NCBI GenBank assembly: GCA_002433055.1
Contig: DJHJ01000041.1
Span: 1 to 9,789, forward strand
Direction of reading: 5' to 3'
DNA length: 9,789 nucleotides
Source: Acidobacteriia bacterium UBA6623
GTDB taxonomy: Bacteria > Acidobacteriota > Terriglobia > Bryobacterales > UBA6623
In this document: one piece after another, positions 1-6,605 of the stretch
Numbering within the stretch: the first letter of the stretch is position 1
Layout of the letters: every line of letters starts with the position of its first letter
Notes under the pieces: model-generated
Seen by the model: the letters and a program-made list of their open reading frames with translations, nothing else
Told to the model about the DNA's origin: nothing
Database searches by the model: none
Position numbers and translations under genes: made by a program

Positions 1-47
1 GCTATATTCAGTGAACATAGACCAAGCCAGCTTAAGAATTTTTTCTT

Positions 48-1130
48 GTGACGTATCAAATTATATCTCGTAATCTCACTCATCGCCCCACGCGGACTTT
101 TTTGACTGTAGCCGCCATTGCTGTCGAAATTTGTCTAATTTTGCTGATCTGGGGCACAACTGAAGGGCTTGTTCAGGAAGCAAATCGTCGCAAGGCCGGA
201 ACGGGGGCTGATATCTTAATTCGTCCTCCAACCAGCTCCACAAACAGTCGAGGGGTCGGCTTATCTCACGAACTGATTGATGAAATCCAAGCTCTTGCCG
301 GGGTGAAATTGGCAGTTGGCGCAATCGTTCAAATGCAGTCAGATACCAACACCATTACTGGTGTTGAAATGGAGAAGTTTGCTCAGATGGCTGGAGGCCT
401 TGACTATTTAAAAGGAGGGCCGTTCAAAGGACGTTTTGACGTTGTGGTGGATGAGGTTTACGCCAAGCACAAAGAGGTTACAGTTGGAGAAAGCTTGCGG
501 TTGCTCAATAGAGATTTTAATGTTGTCGGTATTGTAGAAACAGGCAAACTGTCTCGTATTTTTGTGCCTCTTAAGACAGTGCAGGAGTTAACCGGAGACC
601 TGGGACAACTAAGCCAAATTTACGTCAAGCTAACGGATTCGGAGCAGACGCAGGTGATGATAGCTGATCTCAAAAAGAGACTGCCGGCAACCCCGATTTT
701 TTCGATGGAAGAGTTTATCTCCCTTTTCACGGCCGAGACTAAAGGCATGGCTAAGGAATTTATAGCAGTTGTGGTCGGGATTGCTATTTCGGTTGGCTTT
801 ATTGTGGTTTTACTAGCAATGTATACAGCTGTTCTCGATCGTATCCGTGAAATTGGCATTTTGAAATCCCTTGGAGCCTCTCCGTTTTACATTGTCAGAA
901 TCTTTTTACAAGAGGCCATCGTTCTTACCACATTAGGAGTACTAGTTGGTATCGTATTTGGTCACGGTGCTCAGTTCCTAATTCGCAGCAGCTTTCCACT
1001 AGTGATGGTGCAATTTCTAGAAAGTCATATTGCCTGGGCGGCGGCAATCTCCTTCATCGGTTCTATTCTGGGTACTATATACCCTGCTTATCGAGCAGCA
1101 AGCCTCGACGCAGTCGATGCACTTGCTTAA
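48..1130 (+). CDS. Type VII ABC transporter permease (FtsX/MacB/LolC-like), paralogue of the permease at 7322-8419
   Basis: This is an inner-membrane subunit of a MacB/LolCDE-type transporter, which uses ATP hydrolysis in the cytoplasm to drive movement of a periplasmic domain. The 360 residues show the family layout: one membrane helix near residues 16-41, a periplasmic domain to about 235, then three helices near 238-262, 290-312 and 327-347. The loop after helix 2 carries the FtsX-type signature REIGILKSLGAS, and the tail reads YPAYRAASLDAVDAL, where the paralogue has the more usual DPIEAL. The start is GTG, without a clear ribosome binding site. It is supported by the paralogue, which also starts with GTG seven codons before the shared RNLTHRP motif. 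No ATPase gene follows it; one could lie to the left of the window. Family assignment is firm, the substrate is unknown. Confidence 0.9.
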   Translation: MTYQIISRNLTHRPTRTFLTVAAIAVEICLILLIWGTTEGLVQEANRRKAGTGADILIRPPTSSTNSRGVGLSHELIDEIQALAGVKLAVGAIVQMQSDTNTITGVEMEKFAQMAGGLDYLKGGPFKGRFDVVVDEVYAKHKEVTVGESLRLLNRDFNVVGIVETGKLSRIFVPLKTVQELTGDLGQLSQIYVKLTDSEQTQVMIADLKKRLPATPIFSMEEFISLFTAETKGMAKEFIAVVVGIAISVGFIVVLLAMYTAVLDRIREIGILKSLGASPFYIVRIFLQEAIVLTTLGVLVGIVFGHGAQFLIRSSFPLVMVQFLESHIAWAAAISFIGSILGTIYPAYRAASLDAVDALA

Positions 1131-1179
1131 AACGCAACCTGATTTTGCAATGTGTGGTCACTCGGAGACGTGGGCAAGC

Positions 1180-1205
1180 TAAAGCTTGAAAGCTAGCTTT
1201 ATTTT
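1180..1205 (+). terminator. Possible intrinsic terminator after the first permease gene
   Basis: A seven-base stem, TAAAGCT (1180-1186) with AGCTTTA (1195-1201), encloses an eight-base loop and is followed directly by TTTT. It lies 49 bases after the permease stop codon and overlaps the 3' end of the convergent isomerase gene, so it would stop plus-strand transcription. The stem is AT-rich and therefore weak; a nested AGCT/AGCT pairing competes with it. No T-run is present for the opposite strand. Confidence 0.4.
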
Positions 1206-2191
1206 CCAAAAGCGGCGTCGAAGCTCCTTTCAGAAGGAGTAAAATTCAGATGTTCAATAAATTTTCTTGCGTCAGCTGCACCATATTCGCGATCCATACC
1301 AGCATCTTCCCATTCGACTGAAAGAGGTCCAGTGTACTCTATCTCGTTGAGCGCTCTGATAATTTCTTCGAAATCTACTTCACCGTGACCTGGCGAGCGA
1401 AAATCCCAACCCCGCTCGGGATGACCAAAATTTAGGTGTGAACTGAGAATGCTGCTACGACCATTCAACTGCAAACAGCAGTCCTTCATATGGGCGTGGT
1501 AGATCCTATCAGAGAACGTGCGGATGAAAAGAGCTGGGTCAACATACTGCCAAAAAAGATGGCTAGGATCAAAATTGAACCCCAAAACTTTTCGCTGATC
1601 TACCATGTCCAGTACTCGCTCCGCGGTAACAATGTCGTATGCAATACCAGTTGGGTGACATTCAAGAGCAATACGCACATTCAATTCATCGAATATGTCG
1701 AGGATTGGGTTCCAGACCTCAGCGAATTGGTTAAACCCCGCGGCAATGGTCTTCTCAGAAACGGGCGGAAAGCTATAGAGTAAGTGCCAAATTGATGACC
1801 CTATCAACGTTGTGACCACTGAAACCCCCATGTTGTGTGCTGCACGGGCTGATGCTTTCACTGAGCGGATCGCCCAGTCACGCTTTTTTTCCGGGTCTCC
1901 GGAGCAGTTCGCGGGAGCAAAGGCATCAGAACGAGTATCGTTGTTAGGGTCGAGGGTCAATTGTCCGGCAATCGCACAAGAAATGGCCCAAACCTCAAGG
2001 TGATTTTTTTTGAGTATTTCCTTTTGTGATTCACAATAGTCGAGATCTTCGGACGCACGAAAAACATCGAGATGATCCCCCCAAGTAGCTAATTCAAGAC
2101 CATCGTAACCCCATGACGAAGCTTTTGCTGCTAGTTCGGAGAGAGGTACATCTGCCCATTGACCCGTGACAAGTGTGATAGGGCGTTTCAT
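1199..2191 (-). CDS. Sugar phosphate isomerase/epimerase-like TIM-barrel protein (xylose isomerase-like fold)
   Basis: This 330-residue protein belongs to the AP-endonuclease-2/xylose-isomerase-like TIM-barrel family, whose members are metal-dependent isomerases, epimerases or dehydratases of sugars and inositols. Likely metal ligands sit where the fold predicts: E177 in IALECHP, D208 and H211 in NFDPSHLFW, H234 in YHAHMKD, and E293 in LSVEWED. GHGEVDF near 268-274 is another family-like motif. No signal peptide is seen, so it should act in the cytoplasm. The ATG at 2189-2191 is chosen because MKRPITLVTGQWAD is a typical first strand; the frame stays open to an ATG at 2356, but that extension crosses the inverted-repeat element and looks non-coding. 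The ribosome binding site is weak. The exact substrate cannot be read from sequence. DUF6807 and hydroxypyruvate-isomerase-like genes nearby point to sugar or sugar-acid catabolism. Confidence 0.88.
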   Translation of the reverse strand: MKRPITLVTGQWADVPLSELAAKASSWGYDGLELATWGDHLDVFRASEDLDYCESQKEILKKNHLEVWAISCAIAGQLTLDPNNDTRSDAFAPANCSGDPEKKRDWAIRSVKASARAAHNMGVSVVTTLIGSSIWHLLYSFPPVSEKTIAAGFNQFAEVWNPILDIFDELNVRIALECHPTGIAYDIVTAERVLDMVDQRKVLGFNFDPSHLFWQYVDPALFIRTFSDRIYHAHMKDCCLQLNGRSSILSSHLNFGHPERGWDFRSPGHGEVDFEEIIRALNEIEYTGPLSVEWEDAGMDREYGAADARKFIEHLNFTPSERSFDAAFGK

Positions 2192-2232
2192 TGTCAGCTT
2201 AATAAACCTGCACGAAATGTTAATCAGTCTGC

Positions 2233-2269
2233 TGATATATTTTAACGCTTGGTCCAAAGAGTGTACAAT
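2233..2269 (+). promoter_or_regulatory. Candidate plus-strand promoter elements in front of the structured element
   Basis: Two -10-like sequences face right. TGATATATT (2233-2241) is an extended -10 (TGN plus TATATT) with no good -35; it would start RNA near 2248 and include the whole inverted-repeat element. TTAACG (2242-2247), 16 bases, then TACAAT (2264-2269) is the second, but its start near 2276-2278 would cut off the 5' side of the closing stem. These overlap the minus-strand promoter candidate. No better plus-strand promoter is visible between 2348 and 2453. Confidence 0.3.
2239..2268 (-). promoter_or_regulatory. Candidate minus-strand promoter for the isomerase gene
   Basis: Read on the minus strand, TTGTAC (2268-2263) is followed after 18 bases by TAAAAT (2244-2239), five of six matches to the -10 consensus. 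Transcription would begin near 2232, giving a leader of about 40 bases for the isomerase gene and leaving the cloverleaf-like element out of that transcript. The -35 match is poor, so this is only a candidate. Confidence 0.3.
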
Positions 2270-2347
2270 GGAGCCTTGTCCACGCGGACACGCCCCTTGT
2301 GGGCTCTGGTCTTCGGCGGCAATACCGCCGGGGACCACCATGGCTCC
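2270..2347 (+). ncRNA. Cloverleaf-like structured element, candidate structured RNA or leader of the gene at 2454
   Basis: A closing stem GGAGCC (2270-2275) with GGCTCC (2342-2347) encloses three hairpins: TGTCC/GGACA (2277-2281 with 2286-2290, loop ACGC), GCCC/GGGC (2292-2295 with 2301-2304, five-base loop) and a 13-pair arm (2307-2319 with 2325-2337, loop CAATA). The long arm contains two G-U pairs (T2312-G2332 and T2313-G2331) when read on the plus strand, which become A-C mismatches on the minus strand, so a plus-strand RNA fits better. It is far more GC-rich than its surroundings. It is not a tRNA: there is no T-loop motif, no 7-base acceptor stem and the third arm is too long. I cannot match it to a known RNA family. 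Alternatives are a DNA-level repeat such as a REP or small transposable element, or an attenuator of the downstream gene. Confidence 0.5.
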
Positions 2348-2377
2348 TTTCTTCATGAGAGCTATTGCATTTAATTT

Positions 2378-2417
2378 GCCCCCTTGGGCCTTAGTGCTGC
2401 GTGTTTAGCAGCTGCAC
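2378..2417 (+). other. Two small hairpins between the structured element and the secreted-protein gene
   Basis: GCCC (2378-2381) pairs with GGGC (2386-2389), and GCTGC (2396-2400) pairs with GCAGC (2408-2412) around a seven-base loop; the second may extend through GT/AC with a bulge. Neither is followed by a T-run, so they do not look like terminators. They would lie in the 5' leader of the gene at 2454 if that gene is transcribed through the cloverleaf-like element. Confidence 0.3.
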
Positions 2418-2453
2418 AATACTGGATACTGTAGGATGATTGGAAGAAGAGTT

Positions 2454-2888
2454 ATGATCTTTACCCGGTCTAAATTTCTTATCTTGTTGGTCGTAGTGAC
2501 AGCACTACCTGGTTTCGGTCAGTTTACTTCTACTTCGCCCAGCGACAAAACGAGAAATGCTCCTTATCTGGACGACAAAGGAGCTCCTCTTGACCAGCCT
2601 TCTACGCCTCTAAAGATTGTCAAGATGAAGGGTGTTGTCGAGAATGTAGATCTTGACAAACGAACAATTACCATTTACAGAGGAAAGAAACACGGAAGGT
2701 CTATCGAGCTGACTTTTCCACAGCCGAACGGGCTAGAACAAGTCAAAACCTCCAAGAAAACCTCTAAGATTCTTGGCAAAAAGAGACTCGCCCTGGAAGA
2801 CGTAGAAATGGGTTATAAGGTACGCTTGCAGTACTATCCACTACTTAATCAAGTGGCGGAACTTGTAGTCGAAAAACTGGGGTCATGA
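2454..2888 (+). CDS. Small secreted protein of unknown function, possible OB-fold/DUF5666-like domain
   Basis: I do not recognise this gene with certainty. The product of about 144 residues starts with a clear Sec signal peptide: basic residues R5 and K7, a hydrophobic stretch at 8-18, and a likely cut near GFG/Q at 22-23. The mature part is basic. From about residue 50 it shows alternating beta-strand-like segments such as KGVVENVDLDKRTITIY and, near the end, GYKVRLQYYP. These resemble small periplasmic beta-barrel domains such as DUF5666, where a strand reading G-V-V-x-x-V-D is typical. The ATG at 2454 is preferred over the one at 2436 because the purine-rich GGAAGAAGAG lies at proper distance before it and the signal peptide begins neatly there. 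The gene stands alone, ending seven bases before the convergent DUF6807 gene. Confidence 0.7.
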   Translation: MIFTRSKFLILLVVVTALPGFGQFTSTSPSDKTRNAPYLDDKGAPLDQPSTPLKIVKMKGVVENVDLDKRTITIYRGKKHGRSIELTFPQPNGLEQVKTSKKTSKILGKKRLALEDVEMGYKVRLQYYPLLNQVAELVVEKLGS

Positions 2889-2895
2889 CATGATC

Positions 2896-3903
2896 TCACT
2901 CGCTAATGTATCGGTTGTATAGCCCTTGCACGTTGGCAGCTTCCGTGTCACCAGGATGCAGAACAACGCGGTAGCGAAATCGTAAAGCTGTGTGTGGTTT
3001 GAGCGTTAGACTCGCGTCGCGCTTTGGGTCAGCATGAAAATCATGTTGCCCGAAAATATTAGCTGCGAATAGGCCATAGCTTCGCACGTGCCAATATGTT
3101 GGATGTCTTGGGTTGTCGGGGTGATCGAGGATAGCTATACCAAGCGTCTTGCCTGCAATCGAACCGCTGTAATCGACCCAACGCGAACGCTTTCCCCAAA
3201 CTTCGAGCTCCCCGATCTTGTGCTCAGCAGACTGAATACGACCCGTACGCAGGATGCCAGTTGTACCAACACGTGCTTCCTCTAGTTCGGTGGCAACTCG
3301 AATTCCAAAAGTACCTTCTTTGGTGTCGCCAAATCGCACTTTTTGGTCAGTGGCTGTGAGGACAAAATCAAAGTCGACAACACGGTTGGGAGAACCTACA
3401 TGGAATGTCATTGTACGATTTTCAGTCAACAGCAACTTTCCTTTAGGCGAACGCCATTCAAATGTGGCCTCAATGGTTCCCCGTTTTGATGACAGTTCTG
3501 TAGTGTGTCGAATTGACTGCAAAACGATTTGTCCTTTATTTTCAGCTTTGCTTTCAAACTCATTTGCCCAAAAGTCGTATCCGTTGACATCACCGTGTGC
3601 AAACCAAACTCCGCGGTGATGGCTGTGGTCACGGACCTCTCCTGGAATTTTCTCCATAGGAAAACTGCGAGTGGCGACGATTCCATCTATAGTGCGCAGA
3701 GGGTGCAAAAAGGGTTTTGGTACATCACGACCGAAATAGAAAGTTGAGAAATCACGCCCATCGAGTCGGATTTTGATTTGGTCATCGCCGTGAACAAACT
3801 CAATTTGTGTACCACCTTGAGAACTTCCGAGGGTAATCAAAATGTAAAAGCAACAAAACACTCTGCAAATGTAGGGCACGAGATTGTCCAAAGTAGTACT
3901 CAA
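2896..3903 (-). CDS. DUF6807 family protein (PmoA-named family), predicted exported
   Basis: The body matches the DUF6807 family, often labelled 'methane oxygenase PmoA' in databases although no such activity follows from the sequence. The hallmark is RDHSHHRGVWFAHGDVNG, about residues 91-108 from this start, followed by GYDFW, then WVDYSG, DHPDNPRHPTYWHVR and GLFAANIFG further on. The His-rich segment suggests a metal or active site, by inference only. The N-terminus carries a hydrophobic stretch (CRVFCCFYILITLGSS) that fits a signal peptide. No ATG opens the frame: it is open to a TTG at 3957, which overlaps the stop of the upstream gene. I prefer the TTG at 3903 because AAGGTGG lies eight bases before it; a GTG at 3879 is also possible. 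The gene directly follows the hydroxypyruvate-isomerase-like gene and is probably translated from the same message, as part of a sugar or glycoside catabolic set. Confidence 0.82.
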   Translation of the reverse strand: MSTTLDNLVPYICRVFCCFYILITLGSSQGGTQIEFVHGDDQIKIRLDGRDFSTFYFGRDVPKPFLHPLRTIDGIVATRSFPMEKIPGEVRDHSHHRGVWFAHGDVNGYDFWANEFESKAENKGQIVLQSIRHTTELSSKRGTIEATFEWRSPKGKLLLTENRTMTFHVGSPNRVVDFDFVLTATDQKVRFGDTKEGTFGIRVATELEEARVGTTGILRTGRIQSAEHKIGELEVWGKRSRWVDYSGSIAGKTLGIAILDHPDNPRHPTYWHVRSYGLFAANIFGQHDFHADPKRDASLTLKPHTALRFRYRVVLHPGDTEAANVQGLYNRYISE

Positions 3904-3949
3904 ACGAACTGCCACCTTAAAACATTTTTCCGCCAGAGTGACTGCAAAA

Positions 3950-4906
3950 TCACCCAAAGTTTGCCAGTTCTCGTACTGCGCCTAGCGTCTGACCTAGTGG
4001 CACGGTTGGGTGATATTCTAGCCCTACATAGCCATCGAATTTCCCAGCTTGTTGCAAGTTGTAAATTTGACGGAAGACGTTGCGGTGATGGATCTCACCA
4101 GTGCCCGGTTGATGACGTCCGGGGTGGTCACCGACTTGGAAGTGCCCTATCATCTCTATCTTATTGCGAATTTGTGGAATGATATGACCATCCATGATTT
4201 GCACGTGATAAATATCGAACAATAATTTGACACGCTCATTTGCTACTCGTTCCATTACGCTGAAGGCCTCTTTTGAGCAACAGAGAAAATACCCAGGACG
4301 TGTTACCAAAGTGTTGATTGTCTCTACAATAATTGTCATGTCGTGATGCTCGAGAAGAGGTATAGCAGCTCTGAGGCCATCAACGCAGTGGTCAAGTTGT
4401 TCTGAGCGGGAGATGCCAGGGCGGTCCATACCGCTTAACACCACCAAACGTTTTGATCCCACTAACTTTGCAGCTGCAGCTGCATGCTCAATTTCACGTA
4501 GGAAGCCTTCATGCTCTGATGGATTATTCAGACTACATCCGGGAGCTCTAACACCTTTATTTGCGACTAGGCAAGCACAATTGAGGCCGTATTTTTTTTG
4601 TGCATTTCTGTATGCATTCAACTCATCCACATCACGCCAATTAAACATTTCAAAAGCTTGATACCCAGCCGCATGGAGCATAGCTAGAGCACTGTCGGGG
4701 TCATATTTTCTTTGCCGGACACCTTGTGTAGGTCTTCCCCAGGCCTCGGCTTTGTGGTCATCCTCGGGTAAGCCGCGGTCAGGACCACGAAACATATCGC
4801 ATGTAACTGAGAGATTTAACCCTCGCACAGGGAAAGGTTCCAGGTGTGCTTGGCCACGCAAAGCCGACACTCCAGCAGTCGTAGTTAAAAAAGTTCGTCG
4901 TGTCAT
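3950..4906 (-). CDS. Hydroxypyruvate isomerase-like TIM-barrel protein with export leader
   Basis: The 318 residues match the hydroxypyruvate isomerase (Hyi/OtnI) branch of the xylose-isomerase-like fold, which interconverts hydroxypyruvate and tartronate semialdehyde or related 2-oxo acids. Expected metal ligands are visible: E195 in IIVETIN, D231 in LLFDIYHVQ, Q257 in GHFQVGDHPGRHQPGTGEI, and E297 in GYVGLEYHP. Unlike the usual cytosolic enzyme of about 260 residues, it has an extra N-terminal segment with an RR motif (MTRRTFLTTTAGVSAL) and a possible cut after GQA (18-20), typical of 'Tat-leader' isomerase-like proteins. The motif is RRTFL rather than a full SRRxFLK, so export is likely but not certain. 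The start is ATG with a weak ribosome binding site. It lies 63 bases after scpB with no visible terminator, and its stop overlaps the open frame of the DUF6807 gene. True substrate is unknown. Confidence 0.9.
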   Translation of the reverse strand: MTRRTFLTTTAGVSALRGQAHLEPFPVRGLNLSVTCDMFRGPDRGLPEDDHKAEAWGRPTQGVRQRKYDPDSALAMLHAAGYQAFEMFNWRDVDELNAYRNAQKKYGLNCACLVANKGVRAPGCSLNNPSEHEGFLREIEHAAAAAKLVGSKRLVVLSGMDRPGISRSEQLDHCVDGLRAAIPLLEHHDMTIIVETINTLVTRPGYFLCCSKEAFSVMERVANERVKLLFDIYHVQIMDGHIIPQIRNKIEMIGHFQVGDHPGRHQPGTGEIHHRNVFRQIYNLQQAGKFDGYVGLEYHPTVPLGQTLGAVRELANFG

Positions 4907-4969
4907 CGAAGCTATCTTACCTAAAAACCCCTGTTGTTTTGTAGCTCGAACTCATTGTGGCCTTAGCTA

Positions 4970-5614
4970 TTAGCCTTGGTGGTCGGATGTTGTGACTTCT
5001 GATGCAGGACTTTCTGTGTTCTCCGTTCCACCTTCACTCAATGCGTTACGACTTAACTCCTCGAGCTCTTTTAAATTTGGAAGTTCAGATAAATCACTGA
5101 GTCCGAACTGCACCAAAAATTCCTTAGTTGTTTTATACATCATAGGGCGCCCCATGACTTTTTTGCGTCCAGCTGTGCTGATCAGTTTGCGGTTTAGCAA
5201 AGTGTGTATAACGCCGGTTACGTTGACACCTCTAACTGCTTGTATTTCAGGGATTGTAGCCGGCTGCTTATATGCAATTACCGAGAGAGTTTCTAGAGCT
5301 GGTAGTGAAAGTTTGAATTTTGGTCGCAACGTTTTTACAAAATTACGCACAGCTTCGTGATGTTCCGCTTTAGTAAACATCTTGTAGCCTCCCGCGACAA
5401 CTCGTACTTCTATACCGTGGCTGGCGTCTTTGTAATCCTTGATAAGCCTATCCAAATCGTCTGTTACTGTACTAAGCGGAAAACCCAAGCCTTCGCTGAT
5501 TTGTGCCGGAGTTAGAGGCTGTTCAGCTACATAAATCACCGCTTCAAGCAAAGCACGACGAACGTGATCTTCAGGCAGCGTGGCAGATAAAACCGATTGC
5601 TCTTGGGAACTCAT
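4970..5614 (-). CDS. scpB: Segregation and condensation protein B
   Basis: ScpB is a dimeric partner of ScpA and SMC in the bacterial condensin that compacts and separates chromosomes. The 214 residues show the two winged-helix domains of the family. The first, residues about 18-85, contains ALLEAVIYVAEQPLTPAQI. The second, about 95-175, contains the signature LPALETLSVIAYKQPATIPEIQAVRGVNV, followed by LISTAGRKKVMGRPMMYKTT and a closing FLVQFGLSDLSELP. Length is normal and the acidic, Ser/Glu-rich tail is typical of the variable end. The ATG overlaps the scpA stop codon as TAATG, so translation is probably coupled and the two proteins made in fixed ratio. No terminator is seen between it and the following isomerase-like gene, which suggests read-through into metabolic genes. 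Confidence 0.96.
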   Translation of the reverse strand: MSSQEQSVLSATLPEDHVRRALLEAVIYVAEQPLTPAQISEGLGFPLSTVTDDLDRLIKDYKDASHGIEVRVVAGGYKMFTKAEHHEAVRNFVKTLRPKFKLSLPALETLSVIAYKQPATIPEIQAVRGVNVTGVIHTLLNRKLISTAGRKKVMGRPMMYKTTKEFLVQFGLSDLSELPNLKELEELSRNALSEGGTENTESPASEVTTSDHQG

Positions 5615-6477
5615 TAGGTGGGCTCTCCTTCTAAGGCAACATCAAGTCGATCACTATTGAAAACGACATCAAACATTTTGTGTTTCCGTATCACAATGTC
5701 TCCGAACAGTTTATCCTGTCGCAAGATGATAGCCTGCATGCGGACCATTTCCAACACTGCCAGAAACGTGGCTATTAGGGAACGACGATTTGGTTGTCTC
5801 TCAAAAACATCACGTAGCCCGATTGTTCGTCCTTCGCTGAGTAGCATGTTTTTTAGATAAGAAATTCTGTTCTCGACCGAAACGTCATTCTCGGGTATGT
5901 CGAACCTAGGGCGATTTTTGGCACGCTCAAGGACTTCTTGAAAAGTTTGGACTAGGTCAAATGCTGATACCGTTAATCCCGGGTCATCATTCTTATCCAG
6001 AAAACTCTCAAGAGGAGGGTTCGACCACGTGTTTTCTTCAACAACTCGTTTTTGCAGCAGCATTTGAGAGGCTTGTTTGAAGGTGTCATATTCAATGAGT
6101 CGTTGTACCAATTCTTCGCGAGGATCCTCCTGTTCATCTTCCGCAACCACTGGATTTTTTGGCAGTAACATTCTTGACTTAATCTGGATCAGCGTTGCTG
6201 CCATAAAAACAAACTCACCACCAAGCTCCACACTCAGTTCGTCTGCACGGCGAATATAATCGAGATACTGTGATGTTACCTGAGAGATAGGAATGTCGAA
6301 GATGTCTAGTTTGTGCTTGCGAATTAGGTCGAGCAAAAGGTCAAGAGGGCCCTCGTAGCGCTCTACTTGTATCTTGAAATCAATGCCGCCAGCATCGCTT
6401 TCTGCAAATGCGGACTTGCCGTCCGGGTTGCCCACAGTATCATCGGGCAGTTGTTTGGGGAGGCCAGCTTCGTTCAC
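5614..6477 (-). CDS. scpA: Segregation and condensation protein A (kleisin)
   Basis: ScpA is the kleisin subunit that bridges the SMC heads and binds ScpB. The 287-residue product has the family's N-terminal SMC-contacting segment, YEGPLDLLLDLIRKHKLDIFDIPI, at about 41-64, followed by the conserved FMAATLIQIKSRMLLP near 90-105, an acidic linker, and a C-terminal winged helix (about 215-280) ending in FGDIVIRKHKMFDVVF-type sequence. It is somewhat longer than usual because about 33 residues rich in Asp and Gly precede the first conserved strand. The start chosen is GTG at 6477; no ribosome binding site is obvious, and a GTG 14 codons downstream is an alternative. It is co-transcribed with scpB through the TAATG overlap. 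Confidence 0.95.
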   Translation of the reverse strand: MNEAGLPKQLPDDTVGNPDGKSAFAESDAGGIDFKIQVERYEGPLDLLLDLIRKHKLDIFDIPISQVTSQYLDYIRRADELSVELGGEFVFMAATLIQIKSRMLLPKNPVVAEDEQEDPREELVQRLIEYDTFKQASQMLLQKRVVEENTWSNPPLESFLDKNDDPGLTVSAFDLVQTFQEVLERAKNRPRFDIPENDVSVENRISYLKNMLLSEGRTIGLRDVFERQPNRRSLIATFLAVLEMVRMQAIILRQDKLFGDIVIRKHKMFDVVFNSDRLDVALEGEPT

Positions 6478-6605
6478 GGGACGATTGAGTGAATATCACT
6501 GTAACATGCATTCATACGATAGGGTATGACCATACTTCAAACCACAGCATGTCGAGATTTATATAAATGGCAACGCAGCCAATGGTAGCACAGCTTTATC
6601 TCAGA
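6478..6605 (-). other. 128-base gap between the ABC ATPase gene and scpA
   Basis: No gene is visible here. It contains a perfect 12-base AT palindrome ATTTATATAAAT (6557-6568) and, on the minus strand, TTGAAG (6540-6535), 18 bases, then TATGAA, a weak promoter candidate for scpA. A short stem TGGC/GCCA follows the ATPase gene on the minus strand just before the AT palindrome, but it is too weak to call a terminator. The gap is the likeliest place for the operon to be divided. Confidence 0.3.

Noticed and set aside
2270..2347. tRNA gene
   Set aside because: It folds as a cloverleaf, but the acceptor stem is six pairs, there is no T-loop motif, the second-arm loop has five bases and the third arm has 13 pairs.
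2192..2356. N-terminal extension of the isomerase gene to the ATG at 2356
   Set aside because: The extra 55 codons run through the inverted-repeat element and give no strand or signal-like sequence, while the TIM barrel starts properly at 2191.
2166..2408. 80-codon plus-strand reading frame
   Set aside because: It covers the start of the isomerase gene and the structured element and shows no protein-like pattern or ribosome binding site.
2896..3903. Methane monooxygenase subunit, suggested by the family nickname PmoA
   Set aside because: The sequence is a soluble exported DUF6807 protein, not the multi-helix or cupredoxin subunits of particulate methane monooxygenase.
3254..4182. Plus-strand reading frames of 121 and 134 codons
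   Set aside because: They lie opposite the DUF6807 and isomerase-like genes, which have clear family motifs; these are shadows.
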